Assembly (NCBI GenBank): GCA_051294375.1
Contig: CM119270.1
Span: 1,299,598 to 1,363,597, forward strand
DNA length: 64,000 nt
Direction: 5' to 3'
From: Paraspadella gotoi
Lineage: Eukaryota > Chaetognatha
In this document: in pieces, positions 63,785 to 64,000 of the stretch
Layout of the letters: the number at the start of each line of letters is the position of its first letter
How positions within the stretch are numbered: the stretch's first letter is position 1
The notes under the pieces: model-generated
What the model was told of the DNA's origin: nothing
What the model saw: the letters and a program-made list of their open reading frames with translations, nothing else
Databases searched by the model: none
Translations under genes and position numbers: made by a program

Positions 63785-64000
63785 TAAAGCGTATATTTTT
63801 ATTGTAGCAATGATAGAATTGTAAAGTGATTAACTCATCAAAATTTCAAAAAATTCGAAACTGTTTCCCAAACGAGACAATTATGCAAGCATTTGAATTT
63901 TTTTTTAAAAGGAAAACTCAGTTTTCTAAGACTTTCTAGTTTAATTTCGGCCATCACTTTAGAATAAATAGCCATAGATAATCTTTATCTTTATATTAAA
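63785..64000. repeat. right arm of terminal fold-back, cut by window end
   Basis: Approximate reverse complement of 63336-63531, with extra bases typical of a raw long read. Confidence 0.9.

Overview
The window is eukaryotic, most likely nuclear DNA of an invertebrate animal. It is AT-rich (by eye), with long intron-like or intergenic stretches, many (CT)n/(GA)n and (ACG)n microsatellites, a tRNA-related SINE-like repeat, CpG-rich promoter-like islands and splice-site-like motifs. There are no bacterial operons, rRNA, recognisable transposase or reverse transcriptase, and no convincing tRNA gene or CRISPR array. I recognise no protein family, so every coding call is a low-confidence exon or small-ORF candidate and no gene symbol is given.

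The dominant signal is assembly structure. There are 26 runs of N (about 5.2 kb). Eight are exactly 25 bases, one is 10 bases, and 17 have individual sizes. Sequence beside the 25-base gaps often repeats nearby sequence, directly or inverted, with many single-base insertions and deletions, as expected when uncorrected long reads are pushed into scaffold gaps. Hard-edged identical blocks sit inside these noisy flanks. The largest is a 6,338 bp block at 29038-35375 and again at 39650-45987, offset exactly 10,612.

Layout. 1-2.1 kb: microsatellites, a possible 17-nt microexon and a 13-bp-unit minisatellite. 2.1-5.5 kb: mixed-composition DNA with a perfect 18-bp palindrome and one good splice donor. 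5.5-9.2 kb: one locus present twice around the 25-N gap at 7786. 9.2-15.2 kb: microsatellites and many gaps. 15.4-15.7 kb: a CpG-rich promoter-like island with four CACGTG E-boxes, an ETS site and a GC-box. 15.9-18.2 kb: noisy purine-rich DNA matching later parts of the window in inverse orientation. 18.3-21.1 kb: a degenerate 9/18-bp satellite. 22-26 kb: a fold-back inverted repeat containing an internal direct duplication. 26-49.4 kb: segments A-B-C-D, then a partial inverted copy, then B'-C'-D'-inverted A. 49.4-52 kb: a possible 5' exon followed by intron-like DNA with a recursive-splice-like motif and a 34-bp minisatellite. 52-57.5 kb: a 33-bp repeat, small ORFs and a second direct duplication around a 25-N gap. 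57.5-64 kb: a 70-bp-period direct repeat, a hairpin of opposed (CGT)/(ACG) arrays, a CpG-rich block with overlapping ORFs, a MITE-like 29-bp inverted repeat, and a fold-back around a SINE copy.

No set of genes can be shown to work together. The most useful biology is regulatory (the 15.4 kb E-box island; the CpG island beside a minus-strand ORF at 29.1-29.9 kb; the candidate 5' exon at 49.5 kb) and repeat-related (SINE family, dispersed repeat, satellite). The most useful technical result is that much of the apparent duplication and palindromic architecture is better explained by gap filling than by biology.
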